This document shows positions 28,668 through 36,540 of a DNA stretch of 64,000 nucleotides, one piece after another. The stretch's first letter is position 1. Each line of letters opens with the position of its first letter. Both the position numbers and the translations under genes were made by a program. The notes under the pieces were generated by a model that worked only from the letters and a program-made list of their open reading frames with translations, was not told the DNA's origin and searched no databases. Origin of the DNA: Streptomyces sp. TRM64462 (GTDB lineage: Bacteria; Actinomycetota; Actinomycetes; Streptomycetales; Streptomycetaceae); NCBI RefSeq assembly GCF_013362995.1, contig NZ_JABWDV010000011.1, forward strand, positions 1 through 64,000, read 5' to 3'.

Positions 28668-28794
28668 GCAGCATCAGGGCGCCACGACCGGCACGACGAC
28701 CATGACCGGCACCACGAACACCACCACGACGACCAGCACCGCGAACACCACACGCACGGCACCTGCTCCCGCTCTCCAGAAAGGCGTCGCCCGT

Positions 28795-30603
28795 ATGACT
28801 GACGAGCGTCATCCCCTCCCCGCCCTCGCCGACCTGTCCCCCGAGTCCTGGCGGGAGGCCAACCGCCGGGTCCTCGCCAAGGCGCTCTCCGAGTTCGCGT
28901 TCGAGGCGCTGCTCATACCGGAGCCTCTGGGCCGGGAGGACGGACGGTACCGGGTCGACCTCGACAGCGGGGTCTCCTACGTCTTCTCCGCCGACCGGGG
29001 CGCGTTCGGCTCGTGGCGGGTCGACCGGGAGTCCGTCACCCGGGGCGCGACCGGGCAGCCCGGCGACGAGATCGCGAGCCCCGCCTGGGACGCCCAGCAG
29101 TTCATGGTGGACTGCGCCGGCACGATCGGCACCGACGCGCCCACCCTCGGCATGTACCTCACCGAGCTGTCCGCGACCCTCGCCGCCGACGCCGCCCGCA
29201 TCGAGCACGGCGGGCCGAGCGCTGCCGCACTGCGCGAGCTGGGCCACGCCGAGCTGGAGTGCGCCATGACCGGTCACCCCACCCTGGTCGCCAACAAGGG
29301 CCGTATGGGCTTCTCCCCGGCCGACGTACGGGCGTACGCACCGGAGTCGCACCAGCCGGTCACCCTCCAGTGGGTGGCCGTGCACCGGGGCCTCGCGGAG
29401 TTCCGGGGAACCCCCTCCCTGAGCGAACAGGCGATGCTGGAGCACGAGCTGGACGCCGGGGCGCGAGCCGCCTTCCGGGCGCGCGTCGAAGAGGCGGGCG
29501 GTGACCCGGACGCGTACGTGTGGCTGCCGGTCCACCCCTGGCAGTGGGACCACTCGGTGCAGGTGATGTTCGCGGGCGAGATCGCCCGGCGGCGGATCAT
29601 CCCGCTCGGGCGGAGCGCCGACGCGTACTCGCCGCAGCAGTCCGTACGGACCATGACGAACGTCTCCGTGCGCGACCGGTACGACGTCAAGCTCCCCTTG
29701 AAGATCGTCAACACGCTGATCTGGCGCGGCATCCCGCCGCACTGCACCGAGGGTGCCCCGCTCACCACCCAGTGGCTGACGGGCCTGCTGGGCCGGGACC
29801 CGCTCCTGCGGGACGAGCTGCGCACCGTGTTCCTGGGCGAGATCGCCTCCGTGACGGTCCGTCACCCTCTGCTGGATCGCGTGTCGGAGATGCCGTACCA
29901 GCATCTGGAGACGCTCGGCTGCATCTGGCGCGAGTCGGTGTCGTCGCGGAAGGACCCGGGTGAGCGGGTCCGCACGTTCGCGTCGCTGCTGCACGTCGAC
30001 GAGCGCGGCAGGTCCTTCGTGGCCGAACTCGCCCGCACCTCCGGGCTGTCCGCCGAGGAGTGGCTGTCGCGGCTGTTCGAGACGGTCATGCACCCGGTGC
30101 TGCACGTGATGTACACGTACGGCATCACCTTCAACCCGCACGGCGAGAACACGCTCATCGGATACGACGAGCACGACGTGCCCCGCAGGCTGTTCCTCAA
30201 GGACTTCGTGGACGACGCGTGCATGTCGCACACCCCTGTGCCCGAGCGCGAGCCCGAGCCCGACGGCCACGACCACGTGCTGCTCCGCAAGCACCCGGTG
30301 GTCATCCGCCAGCACGTCGTCGACGCGTTGCTCGTGGGCCACTTCCGCTATCTGGCGCCGCTGGCCGCCGAGCAGCTCGGCGTGCCGGAGGTGCGGTTCT
30401 GGCGCCTGGTGCGGCAGGCGGTCCTGTCGTACCAGAACCGGTTCCCGGAGAAGAAGGAGAGGTTCGCGGAGTACGACATGCTCGCACCGGAGTTCCCGCG
30501 CTACGGGCTCAACACCGACCGGCTGGTCGTCACCCGCTATGCCGACCGGTCCGACCGGCAGGTGGTGACCCCGAACGGCACCCTCCCCAACCCGCTGACA
30601 TGA
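28795..30603 (+). CDS. NRPS-independent siderophore synthetase (IucA/IucC family), second copy
   Basis: This 602-residue synthetase starts at ATG 28795 (MTDERHPLPALADLSPESW). It has TGHPTLVANKGRMGFS, WLPVHPWQWDH, QQSVRTMTN, VKLPLKIVNTLIWRG, NPHGENTLIGYD and RLFLKDFVDD, all strongly DesD/AlcC-like. It likely makes the final amide bond. In the 127 nt before the ATG a frame stays open from GTG 28648, encoding a Thr-rich stretch; a longer Thr-rich N terminus is therefore possible, but GAAAGG just upstream of 28795 and family length favour the shorter form. It ends the operon; export and uptake genes are not in the window. Confidence 0.92.
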   Translation: MTDERHPLPALADLSPESWREANRRVLAKALSEFAFEALLIPEPLGREDGRYRVDLDSGVSYVFSADRGAFGSWRVDRESVTRGATGQPGDEIASPAWDAQQFMVDCAGTIGTDAPTLGMYLTELSATLAADAARIEHGGPSAAALRELGHAELECAMTGHPTLVANKGRMGFSPADVRAYAPESHQPVTLQWVAVHRGLAEFRGTPSLSEQAMLEHELDAGARAAFRARVEEAGGDPDAYVWLPVHPWQWDHSVQVMFAGEIARRRIIPLGRSADAYSPQQSVRTMTNVSVRDRYDVKLPLKIVNTLIWRGIPPHCTEGAPLTTQWLTGLLGRDPLLRDELRTVFLGEIASVTVRHPLLDRVSEMPYQHLETLGCIWRESVSSRKDPGERVRTFASLLHVDERGRSFVAELARTSGLSAEEWLSRLFETVMHPVLHVMYTYGITFNPHGENTLIGYDEHDVPRRLFLKDFVDDACMSHTPVPEREPEPDGHDHVLLRKHPVVIRQHVVDALLVGHFRYLAPLAAEQLGVPEVRFWRLVRQAVLSYQNRFPEKKERFAEYDMLAPEFPRYGLNTDRLVVTRYADRSDRQVVTPNGTLPNPLT

Positions 30604-30693
30604 GTATCGAGATCAGCGCCTCGCCGGCTGGGCACTGTGGGGCGTACAGCTGCGCCGCGGCCACCGGAGCCGACCGGCCGCCGGACATCGGAC

Positions 30694-31659
30694 TCAGAAC
30701 ACGGACAGGCCCGTCAGGGTCGTGAAGCGGTCGAGCGCGGCGACTCCCGCCACCGAGTTGCCGCGCTCGTCCAGGCCGGGGCTCCACACGCACAGGGTGC
30801 AGTGGCCGGGGACGACCGCGATGATGCCGCCGCCGACGCCGCTCTTGCCGGGCAGCCCGACGCGGTACGCGAAGTCGCCGGCCGCGTCGTACGTCCCGCA
30901 CGTCAGCATGACGGCGTTGACCTGCTTGGCCTGGCTGCGCGTGAGCAGCGACGAGCCGTCGGCGCGGATGCCGTGCCGGGCGAGGAACCCGGCCGCGAGG
31001 GCCAGGTCCGCGCAGGACGCCTCCAGGGAGCACTGCCGGAAGTACTGGTCGAGGAGGTCCGGCACGGCGTTGCCGATGTTCCGGTACGAGGCCATGAAGT
31101 AGCCCAGGGCGGCGTTGCGGTCCCCGTGCGCGGCCTCGGACGCGGCGACCTTCTCGTCGAAGTCCAGGCCGGGGTTGCCGCTCTCGGCGCGCAGGAACTC
31201 GCGCAGCGCACCCGACGCGTCACCGGTCAGGGTGTGGAGCCGGTCGGTGACGACGAGGGCGCCCGCGTTGATGAACGGGTTGCGGGGGATGCCGTTCTCG
31301 TACTCGAGCTGCACCAGGGAGTTGAACGGGTTGCCCGAGGGCTCCCGGCCCACGTGCTCCCACAGGGCGTCGCCCTCCAGGGAGAGTGCGAGGGCCAGCG
31401 TGAACGCCTTGGTGATGGACTGCGCCGAGAACGGCTGCCGCCAGTCGCCCACGCCGTAGACCGTGCCGTCGAGCTCCGCGACGGCCATGCCGAAGCTGCG
31501 CGGGTCGGCTTCCGCGAGCGCCGGGATGTAGTCGGCGGGGCGGCCCCGGCCCGGGCGGGCGGCGATGTCGGCCGCGATCTGGTCGAGTACGGACTGGAAG
31601 GCGGCGGCCACGGGCGTGCTCACTCCGTCGTGTGCGATGGTGCGTTCGAACGCCCCCAT
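30694..31659 (-). CDS. glsA: Glutaminase
   Basis: This 321-residue serine-dependent beta-lactamase-fold glutaminase converts L-glutamine to glutamate and ammonia. The catalytic pair lies in FSAQSITKAF (Ser-x-x-Lys). Other signatures are NPFINAGALV, ESGNPGLDFDEKVA, GYFMASYRNIGN and GLPGKSGVGGGI. ATG 31659 (MGAFERTIAHDG) is chosen; in-frame GTG 31677 adds six residues and is equally close to family length. The gene lies just after the molybdenum oxidoreductase operon, separated by a small hairpin, so it is probably a separate unit. Confidence 0.92.
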   Translation of the reverse strand: MGAFERTIAHDGVSTPVAAAFQSVLDQIAADIAARPGRGRPADYIPALAEADPRSFGMAVAELDGTVYGVGDWRQPFSAQSITKAFTLALALSLEGDALWEHVGREPSGNPFNSLVQLEYENGIPRNPFINAGALVVTDRLHTLTGDASGALREFLRAESGNPGLDFDEKVAASEAAHGDRNAALGYFMASYRNIGNAVPDLLDQYFRQCSLEASCADLALAAGFLARHGIRADGSSLLTRSQAKQVNAVMLTCGTYDAAGDFAYRVGLPGKSGVGGGIIAVVPGHCTLCVWSPGLDERGNSVAGVAALDRFTTLTGLSVF

Positions 31660-31683
31660 TGTGCACGCTGCGCGCACCCGCGT

Positions 31684-31698
31684 GGGGGCTCCGCCCCC
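31684..31698 (-). terminator. Short GC hairpin after the aldehyde oxidoreductase operon
   Basis: GGGGGC-TCC-GCCCCC forms a six-base stem with a three-base loop, 6 nt after the Mo-subunit stop. No T run follows. It may weaken read-through into glsA. Confidence 0.5.
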
Positions 31699-31704
31699 GG
31701 TGTC

Positions 31705-33819
31705 CTACAGGGCGGGCAGGACCCGGTCCGGGGTGAGGGGCAGCTCGCGGAAGCGGACGCCCGTGGCGTGGTGGACGGCGTTGCCGACCGCCGCGGCCGC
31801 GCCGACGATGCCGAGCTCGCCGATGCCCTTGCTGCCCATGGGGTTGAGGAGGCTGTCGTGCTCGTCGATCCAGTGCGCCTCGACGGCGGGCACGTCGGCG
31901 TGGACGGGCACGTGGTAGGAGGCGAGGTCGCTCGCCGCGAAGTCGCCGTGGGCGGCGTCCATGGGGCCGTCCTCGGTGAGGGCCATGCCGAGGCCCATGA
32001 TCATGCCGCCGGTGAGCTGGGAGCGCGCGGTGCGCGGGTTCAGGATGTGCCCGGCGGCGAACACACCGAGCATGCGCCGGACCCGCACTTCGCCGGTGAC
32101 CGTGTCGACCTGGACCTCCGCGAACTGGGCGCCGAAGGCGTGCCGGGCGTACGGGGGTGTGCGGCGGGCCTCGTCGGTGGTGTCGGCGGCGGCCGTGAGC
32201 CCGTCGTCCGGGAGGGGGCCCTCGTGCTTGGCGACGGCGGTCGTCAGGTCGGTGCAGGCCTGGTGGACGGCCCAGCCCCAGGACGCGGTGCCGGACGAGC
32301 CGCCGGCGAGCGGGGCGCGCGGCAGCCGGGTGCTGCCGATCTCGATGCGTACGGCGTCGAGGGGCACCTCCAGTGCCTGGGCGGCGATCTGGGCGAGCAC
32401 GGTGCGGGCGCCGGTGCCGATGTCGGTGGCGTTGACGCGGACGGTGTACGTGCCGTCGGGGTACGCGGTGGCGGTCGCCGTGGAGGGCGACACGTACGCG
32501 GGGTAGGTGGCGGCTGCGACGCCGGTGCCGACGAGGAGGGGGCCGTCGCGGTGGGCCCCGGGGCGCGGGTCGCGGTGGTGCCAGCCGAAGCGGCGGGCGC
32601 CCTCGCGGAGGCAGTCGACGAGGTGGCGGCTGCTGAAGGGGCGGCCGCTGTCGGGTTCGGCGGCGGGTTCGTTGCGGACGCGCAGTTCGACCGGGTCCAT
32701 GCCGACGGCGTCGGCCAGTTCGTCCATGGCCGATTCGAGTACGTACATGCCGGGGGTCTCGCCGGGGGCGCGCATCCAGGACGGGCTGGGCACGTCGAGG
32801 GGGACGACGCGGTGGGTGGTGAGGCTGTGCGGGGACGCGTACATGACGCGGGCGGGGACGGCGGCCTGCTCGACGAACTCGGTGATGCGGGAGGTGTGCG
32901 TGGTGACCTCGTGGCTGACGGAGATGAGGGTGCCGTCGTGTTCGGCGCCGAGCCGCAGCCGGTGGAGGGTGGGGGCGCGGTGCCCGGTGACGGCGGGGAG
33001 GTGGCGGCGGGGCAGGGCGAGTTTGACGGGGCGGCCGGTGTGGATGGCGGCCATGGCGGCGAGCACGACGTGCGGGCGCGGGGTGCCCTTGCAGCCGAAG
33101 CCGCCGCCGACGTGCTCGGAGACGACGGTGACGCGGTCCTCGGGGAGGCCGAAGAGGGCGGCGAGTACGGCGCGTACGTAGGTGCTGCCCTGGCTGGAGT
33201 CGTAGACGGTGAGCCGGCCGCCGGCGAAGTGGGCGGTGGCGGCGTGCGGCTCCATGGGGTGGTTGTGCAGGGGCGGCACGCGGTAGGCGGTGTCGACGCG
33301 CACGGGGGCCGCGGCGAAGGCGGCGTCCGCGTCGCCGCGCTCGCGGTGGGCGGGGTAGCCGCCGTTGGCCTCCTCGGGCGTGTACGTGTCGGGGTGGTCC
33401 TCGGCGAGTACGACGTCGTGTGGCTCGGGTTCGTCGCCGTGGTCGGCGCAGGTGACGCGGACGGCTGCCGCGGCGGCGCGGGCGTTCTCCAGGGTGTCCG
33501 CGACGGCGAGGGCGATGTACCAGCCGCGGTGCGGGACGGTGTCGTACTGGAGGACGTCGAGCTCCGGGTCGTCGGGGGGCACGGCGAAGCGGGGCGCGTC
33601 GAACGGGGTGAGGACGGTGTGGACGCCCGGCACGGCGAGGGCGGCCGCGGTGTCGACGGAGGTGATCCGGCCGCAGGTGACGCCTGCGGGGACGGGCCAG
33701 GCGTAGGCGCAGCCGGGCGGGGTGTGCTCGGCGGCGTAGCGGGCGGAGCCGGTGACCTTGTCGCGGCCTTCGATGCGCTCGGCGGGTGCGCCTAGTACGG
33801 CGTTCGGGCGGGCGGCCAT
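31705..33819 (-). CDS. Molybdenum-binding subunit of aldehyde/xanthine-type oxidoreductase, PaoC-like
   Basis: This 704-residue catalytic subunit of the xanthine oxidase family starts at ATG 33819 (MAARPNAVLGAPAERI). It has IEGRDKVTGSARYAAE at the N terminus, EHVGGGFGCKGTPRPH, WMRAPGETPGMYVLESAMDEL and the catalytic Glu in KGIGELGIVG near the end. Length and the short, separate subunits resemble E. coli PaoC (aldehyde oxidoreductase) more than the xanthine dehydrogenase at 41.9 kb. It binds a molybdopterin cofactor and probably oxidises aromatic aldehydes, but substrate is not readable from sequence. It ends a three-gene operon, FeS-FAD-Mo. Confidence 0.9.
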   Translation of the reverse strand: MAARPNAVLGAPAERIEGRDKVTGSARYAAEHTPPGCAYAWPVPAGVTCGRITSVDTAAALAVPGVHTVLTPFDAPRFAVPPDDPELDVLQYDTVPHRGWYIALAVADTLENARAAAAAVRVTCADHGDEPEPHDVVLAEDHPDTYTPEEANGGYPAHRERGDADAAFAAAPVRVDTAYRVPPLHNHPMEPHAATAHFAGGRLTVYDSSQGSTYVRAVLAALFGLPEDRVTVVSEHVGGGFGCKGTPRPHVVLAAMAAIHTGRPVKLALPRRHLPAVTGHRAPTLHRLRLGAEHDGTLISVSHEVTTHTSRITEFVEQAAVPARVMYASPHSLTTHRVVPLDVPSPSWMRAPGETPGMYVLESAMDELADAVGMDPVELRVRNEPAAEPDSGRPFSSRHLVDCLREGARRFGWHHRDPRPGAHRDGPLLVGTGVAAATYPAYVSPSTATATAYPDGTYTVRVNATDIGTGARTVLAQIAAQALEVPLDAVRIEIGSTRLPRAPLAGGSSGTASWGWAVHQACTDLTTAVAKHEGPLPDDGLTAAADTTDEARRTPPYARHAFGAQFAEVQVDTVTGEVRVRRMLGVFAAGHILNPRTARSQLTGGMIMGLGMALTEDGPMDAAHGDFAASDLASYHVPVHADVPAVEAHWIDEHDSLLNPMGSKGIGELGIVGAAAAVGNAVHHATGVRFRELPLTPDRVLPAL

Positions 33820-33835
33820 GGGGTCCTCTCTCCGG

Positions 33836-34834
33836 TCAGGGCTGGTGCGGGGCGGCGGCGAGGCCGGTGAGGACGGCCGCGGCGAGCCGCCGGGCGAGTT
33901 CGGTCTTGTACGCGTTGTCGCGGAGCGGCTCGGCGGCGTCCAGCTCATCGCCCAGCGCGCGCGAGATGTTCGCCGGGGTCGGGGCGGCGCCGAGCAGGGC
34001 CGCTTCGGCGCCGCGGGCCCGCCAGGGCCGGTGGGCGAGGCCGCCGAACGCGAGCGCCACGTGCCGTACGGAGCCGTGGTCGTCGAGGGCGAGGACGGCG
34101 GCCGCAGAGGCGAGCGCGAAGGCGTACGAGGCGCGGTCGCGGGCCTTGCGGAAGGCGGAGGGCAGTCCGGCGGTGGCGGCGGGCAGTGTGACGCCGGTGA
34201 TCAGCTCGCCGGGCCGGATGACGGTGTCGAGTTCGGGCCGGTCGCCGGGCAGCCGGTGGAACTCGGCCACGGGCACGGTGCGGGGCCCGTCCGGGCCGTG
34301 GAGTTCGACGTCGGCGTCGAGGGCGGCGAGGGCGACGGCGAGGTCGGAGGGGTGCGTGGCGATGCAGTGGAGGGAGGCGCCGAGCACGGCGTGGTCGCGG
34401 TGGATGCCGTCGCGGGCGCCGCAGCCGGTGCCGGGGGCGCGTTTGTTGCAGGGCTTGGACAGGTCCTGGAAGTAGGGGCAGCGGGTGCGCTGGAGGAGGT
34501 TGCCGCCGGTGGTGGCGGTGTTGCGGAGCTGGCCGGACGCGCCGGACAGCAGCGCCCGGGACACGGCGGCGTACCGGGCGCGGACCAGGGGGTGTGCGGC
34601 GAGGTCGCTGTTGCGGACGGTGGCGCCGACGCGCAGGCCGCCGTCGGGGAGCTCCTGGATGTCGTCGAGGGGCAGCCGGGTGACGTCGACGAGGACGTCC
34701 GGGGTCTCGACGCCGAGCTTCATGAGGTCGACCAGGTTGGTGCCGCCGGCGAGGTAGCGGGCGCCGGGGCGGCCGGCGTGGGCGGCGGTGGCCTCGTCGA
34801 CGGTGCGGGCGCGTACGTACGTGAAGGGCTTCAC
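33836..34834 (-). CDS. FAD-binding subunit of the same oxidoreductase, PaoB-like with extra Fe-S loop
   Basis: This 332-residue protein starts at GTG 34834 (VKPFTYVRARTV), overlapping the FeS subunit stop by 4 nt. The FAD segments are ARYLAGGTNLVDLMK and SGASGQLRNTATTGGNLL. A Cys-rich loop follows: Cys119, Cys129, Cys138 and Cys157 (RTRCPYF, KPCNKR, GTGCGARDG, ASLHCIATH). In PaoB-type subunits this loop carries an extra [4Fe-4S] cluster, absent from ordinary xanthine dehydrogenases. This supports the PaoABC assignment. Confidence 0.88.
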   Translation of the reverse strand: MKPFTYVRARTVDEATAAHAGRPGARYLAGGTNLVDLMKLGVETPDVLVDVTRLPLDDIQELPDGGLRVGATVRNSDLAAHPLVRARYAAVSRALLSGASGQLRNTATTGGNLLQRTRCPYFQDLSKPCNKRAPGTGCGARDGIHRDHAVLGASLHCIATHPSDLAVALAALDADVELHGPDGPRTVPVAEFHRLPGDRPELDTVIRPGELITGVTLPAATAGLPSAFRKARDRASYAFALASAAAVLALDDHGSVRHVALAFGGLAHRPWRARGAEAALLGAAPTPANISRALGDELDAAEPLRDNAYKTELARRLAAAVLTGLAAAPHQP

Positions 34835-35382
34835 CGGATCACGTCCTCGACGGCCTGGACGATGTGGGGGTAGGCGCCGCAGCGGCACAGGTTGCCGCTC
34901 ATGCGTTCGCGGATCTCGTCGGGCGTCAGCGGGACGGGGCCCTGGGCGGGTGGCGCGCCGGCCTCGGTGGCGAGGGACGGGTGCCCGGCGGCGGCTTCGG
35001 CGAGGACGCCGACGGCCGAGCAGAGCTGGCCGGGGGTGCAGTAGCCGCACTGGAAGGCGTCGCGGTCGAGGAAGGCCTGCTGGAGCGGGTGCAGGGCGTC
35101 GTCCGTTGCGAGCCCTTCGACGGTGGTGACGTCGGACCCGTCGAGGGCGACGGCGAGGAGCAGGCAGCTGTTGGCGCGGCGCCCGTCGACGAGGACGGTG
35201 CAGGCGCCGCACTGGCCGTGGTCGCAGCCCTTCTTGGCGCCGGTGAGGTCCAGCCGCTCCCGCAGCACGTCGAGGAGCGTGGCGCGGTGGTCGACGGTGA
35301 GGGACCGGGCGGTGCCGTTCACCCGGAGCGTGACGGGCGAGTGGTACGGGTCCTGCGGCGGGGGCTGGGGGGTGGGCTGCAC
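34831..35382 (-). CDS. [2Fe-2S] subunit of the same oxidoreductase, PaoA-like
   Basis: This 183-residue protein has a plant-ferredoxin-type domain with Cys53, Cys58, Cys61 and Cys73 (KGCDHGQCGACTV) and a helical second domain with Cys112, Cys115 and CRC at 166-168 (FQCGYCTPGQL, GNLCRCGAYPH). The start is uncertain: GTG 35382 is used because it follows GGAAGG and gives family length, but the frame is open further upstream. No Tat signal is visible, unlike E. coli PaoA, so the complex is probably cytoplasmic. It is the first gene of the operon. Confidence 0.88.
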   Translation of the reverse strand: MQPTPQPPPQDPYHSPVTLRVNGTARSLTVDHRATLLDVLRERLDLTGAKKGCDHGQCGACTVLVDGRRANSCLLLAVALDGSDVTTVEGLATDDALHPLQQAFLDRDAFQCGYCTPGQLCSAVGVLAEAAAGHPSLATEAGAPPAQGPVPLTPDEIRERMSGNLCRCGAYPHIVQAVEDVIR

Positions 35383-35440
35383 GGGAGCCTGGCCTTCCGG
35401 TACGGCGGGTGGGGGCGGCGTTCGGGACGGCGTTCGGGGC

Positions 35441-35495
35441 GGCGTCGGCGCGGCGTCGGCGCGGCGTCGGCGCGGCGTCGGCGCGGCGTCGGGGC
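35441..35495. repeat. Five 11-bp tandem repeats upstream of the oxidoreductase operon
   Basis: Five units of GGCGTCGGCGC (the last with one change) lie head to tail, preceded by two degenerate copies and followed by three looser repeats of the type GGC(C/T)GTCAC(A/T)GGG up to 35556. An 11-bp period equals about one helix turn. They occupy the likely promoter/leader of the FeS-FAD-Mo operon. Confidence 0.9.
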
Positions 35496-35551
35496 GGCTG
35501 TCAGGTGGGCGGCCGTCACAGGGCCGGCGGCTGTCACAGGGGGCGCGGCCG

Positions 35552-36049
35552 TCACTGGGTGTATTCGCCGTCGGGCGGGACCTCGTGGACGGCTGCCTCC
35601 TCGGCGGACGCGGCGCCGCCGTCGACGCCGACGTCCCGGCCGACGACGTCCTTCTCGCTGTCCTCGCGGACGCCTTCGTCGGGGGCGACGAGCCGGCCGG
35701 AGCGGCGGCGGCCCACCTGGTCGTCGTACGGCTCGCCCATGCCGCCGGGCAGGTCGCCGATGCCGTTGGCGTCCGGGTCGGGGCCGTCCGGGCTCTGGGA
35801 CGGATCGGGTACCTCCTCGCCGAGCCGCTGGTCGAGCGTCTCGCCCTCCCGCTGCTCGCGGGCCGTGGTGCCGACGTGTTCGGCGCCCAGCGGCCGTTCG
35901 GGGGGCGAGTATCCCTCGTCGTACGGGTTGGCGGCCCGGTCCACGAGGGTGTCCTCCGGATCGAGTACGCCGTGGTCCTCCCGGACCTCGCGGTCGTCGG
36001 TGCGGTCGGGCTGGTAGACCTCGTCGCCCATCGTCTCTTCGGTACCCAT
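35552..36049 (-). CDS. DUF5709 domain protein
   Basis: This 165-residue, strongly acidic soluble protein starts at ATG 36049. It contains the DUF5709 pattern: EDTLVDRAANPYDEGYSPPERP, then GTTAREQREGETLDQRLGEE, GIGDLPGG, RSGRLVAPDEG and ASAEEAAVHEVP. Members are common in actinobacteria, seem intrinsically disordered, and have no known function; some are stress-induced in my recollection. It is not obviously linked to the oxidoreductase that follows. Confidence 0.9.
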   Translation of the reverse strand: MGTEETMGDEVYQPDRTDDREVREDHGVLDPEDTLVDRAANPYDEGYSPPERPLGAEHVGTTAREQREGETLDQRLGEEVPDPSQSPDGPDPDANGIGDLPGGMGEPYDDQVGRRRSGRLVAPDEGVREDSEKDVVGRDVGVDGGAASAEEAAVHEVPPDGEYTQ

Positions 36050-36206
36050 GGCCGGCTCCCGGTGTGCTGCTTCGTCCGCCTCTGTACGCCGCGGCTCGCT
36101 TCGCTGCCCGCGTATCCAGCCTGGGCCAGGTCACACCTCCCGGCACCCCGGGCGCCGTGCAAGCGGGCGACGGCGGGGTGCTCGGGAGCGGCCTCTCAGG
36201 CCGGGG

Positions 36207-36380
36207 TCAGGAGGGCTCGGCGTACTCGGGCATGAGCCCGGGCGTGTCCCAGCTCAGCATCCGGTCGGCCTGCTGGTGGGTTATCTCGGCCAGCCGCCTC
36301 GCCTCGTTGAGGACGTCGCCGTGCTCCTCGACGAGCTGGTCGTAGATCGGGGACGCGGGGCTCTGGGGACGAGCGGTCAT
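36207..36380 (-). CDS. 57-aa conserved-type small protein, unknown function
   Basis: ATG 36380 follows AAGGAG at proper spacing. The peptide starts MTARPQSPASPIYDQLVEEH and ends MPEYAEPS. It is acidic and helical, with heptad-like Leu/Ala spacing in residues 12-42, and has no membrane segment. Codon third positions are mainly G/C. Small proteins with an N-terminal P-I-Y-D-x-L-V-x-E-H-G pattern recur in Streptomyces in my experience, but I know no function. It stands alone between DUF5709 and the YbdK gene, both on the same strand. Confidence 0.65.
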   Translation of the reverse strand: MTARPQSPASPIYDQLVEEHGDVLNEARRLAEITHQQADRMLSWDTPGLMPEYAEPS

Positions 36381-36498
36381 ACGGGTGCTCCTTGGTGCGC
36401 TGTACGGGAGGGGGACGGGTCGCGCACCGGCGTCTGCCCGGAACCATGGATTCCATACGGATTCCCCGCAGTGTTCCGGATCACGTCGGGCCGGCGGG

Positions 36499-36540
36499 GC
36501 TCAGCGGACTCCCTCCTGGGCTCAGCGGACTCCCTCCTGG
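36499..36540. repeat. 21-bp tandem duplication across a stop codon
   Basis: A 21-nt unit is repeated exactly once, head to tail. One copy contains the last codons and the stop of the YbdK-type gene; the second copy lies just downstream and carries the same stop in frame. Confidence 0.9.

Noticed and set aside
24262-30342. Uninterrupted minus-strand frame of about 2000 codons across the siderophore operon
   Set aside because: It is the antisense of five convincing genes, has Arg/Pro/His/Gln-rich shadow composition and no domain; long antisense frames are normal in high-GC DNA.
21780-30603. Desferrioxamine (desABCD) operon
   Set aside because: The gene set has an additional class III aminotransferase and a second NIS synthetase, which fit the diaminopropane-citrate type better.
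30637-33795. Plus-strand frame of about 1050 codons over glutaminase and the PaoC-like gene
   Set aside because: The sequence is Gly/Val/Arg/Asp-rich antisense of two well-supported minus-strand genes with intact motifs.
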